Below, piece by piece: positions 13,886-13,977 of a stretch of DNA of 13,977 nucleotides. Source of the stretch: an uncultured Oxalobacteraceae bacterium (GTDB lineage: Bacteria > Pseudomonadota > Gammaproteobacteria > Burkholderiales > Burkholderiaceae); contig CAMLDH010000074.1 in the NCBI GenBank assembly GCA_946478765.1, positions 1 through 13,977 of the forward strand. Direction: 5' to 3'. The position numbers were made by a program, and so were the translations under genes. Numbering within the stretch: the first letter of the stretch is position 1; each line of letters opens with the position of its first letter. A model generated the notes under the pieces. That model was not told where the DNA came from and did no database searches. It saw nothing but the letters and a program-made list of their open reading frames with translations.

Positions 13886-13977
13886 CTGGCCGGCGAAAAA
13901 TCAGCGTGCTGCAATCTATGCGTCATGTGCATAGGCCATAAGAAAACGGCATGGCATTGCGCCCATCTGCGCGTAAA

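Noticed and set aside
1..13977. CRISPR, toxin-antitoxin, restriction, phage or transposase genes
   Set aside because: No regularly spaced repeats, and no matching protein families in any plausible frame; the repeats found are isolated palindromes.

Overview
The window looks like chromosomal DNA from a betaproteobacterium, most likely Oxalobacteraceae (Herbaspirillum/Collimonas/Herminiimonas relatives). This is inferred from GC-rich codon use, the queG-tsaE-amiC order and the style of the proteins, not from a database search. No tRNA, rRNA, CRISPR array, transposase, phage gene or foreign-looking island is visible. Most of it is ordinary core or niche metabolism; the less explained material lies in the intergenic regions.

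Layout. (1) 1-460, minus: the N-terminal 153 codons of an Ogt-type O6-alkylguanine-DNA methyltransferase, running off the left edge. (2) 500-796: a gene-poor stretch with a strong minus-strand terminator, a perfect CRP-type palindrome and a possible small RNA or long 3' UTR. (3) 797-3851, minus: a complete C4-dicarboxylate TRAP transporter, dctP-dctQ-dctM in transcription order. (4) 3852-3999: divergent control region with nested palindromes next to a candidate dctP promoter. (5) 4000-6650, plus: DctS-like membrane sensor kinase and DctR-like FixJ/LuxR-family response regulator. (6) 6723-6805: a long imperfect palindromic repeat between convergent genes. (7) 6862-7950, minus: queG; 7989-9769, plus: tsaE and amiC, overlapping. 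(8) 9770-10119: a spacer with a 45-codon small ORF and a 17-bp inverted repeat, then an outer-membrane beta-barrel-like protein (10120-10887). (9) 11190-13822: cheW and a methyl-accepting chemotaxis protein, separated by 407 bases of repeat-rich non-coding DNA, and closed by a textbook terminator at 13855-13885.

How the genes fit together. The dct block is a self-contained nutrient circuit: DctS probably senses C4-dicarboxylates outside or at the membrane, phosphorylates DctR, and DctR probably activates dctPQM from the palindromes at 3919-3948. DctP then delivers succinate, fumarate or malate to the DctQM permease. QueG finishes queuosine in tRNA, TsaE supports the t6A37 tRNA modification, and AmiC cleaves septal peptidoglycan. 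CheW and the MCP form a receptor-coupling pair for chemotaxis. I see no convincing new defence or mobile system. The observations most worth following up are the nested operator, the candidate small RNA with its CRP-like box, the small ORF/hairpin leader before the outer-membrane gene, and the repeat-rich cheW-mcp spacer.
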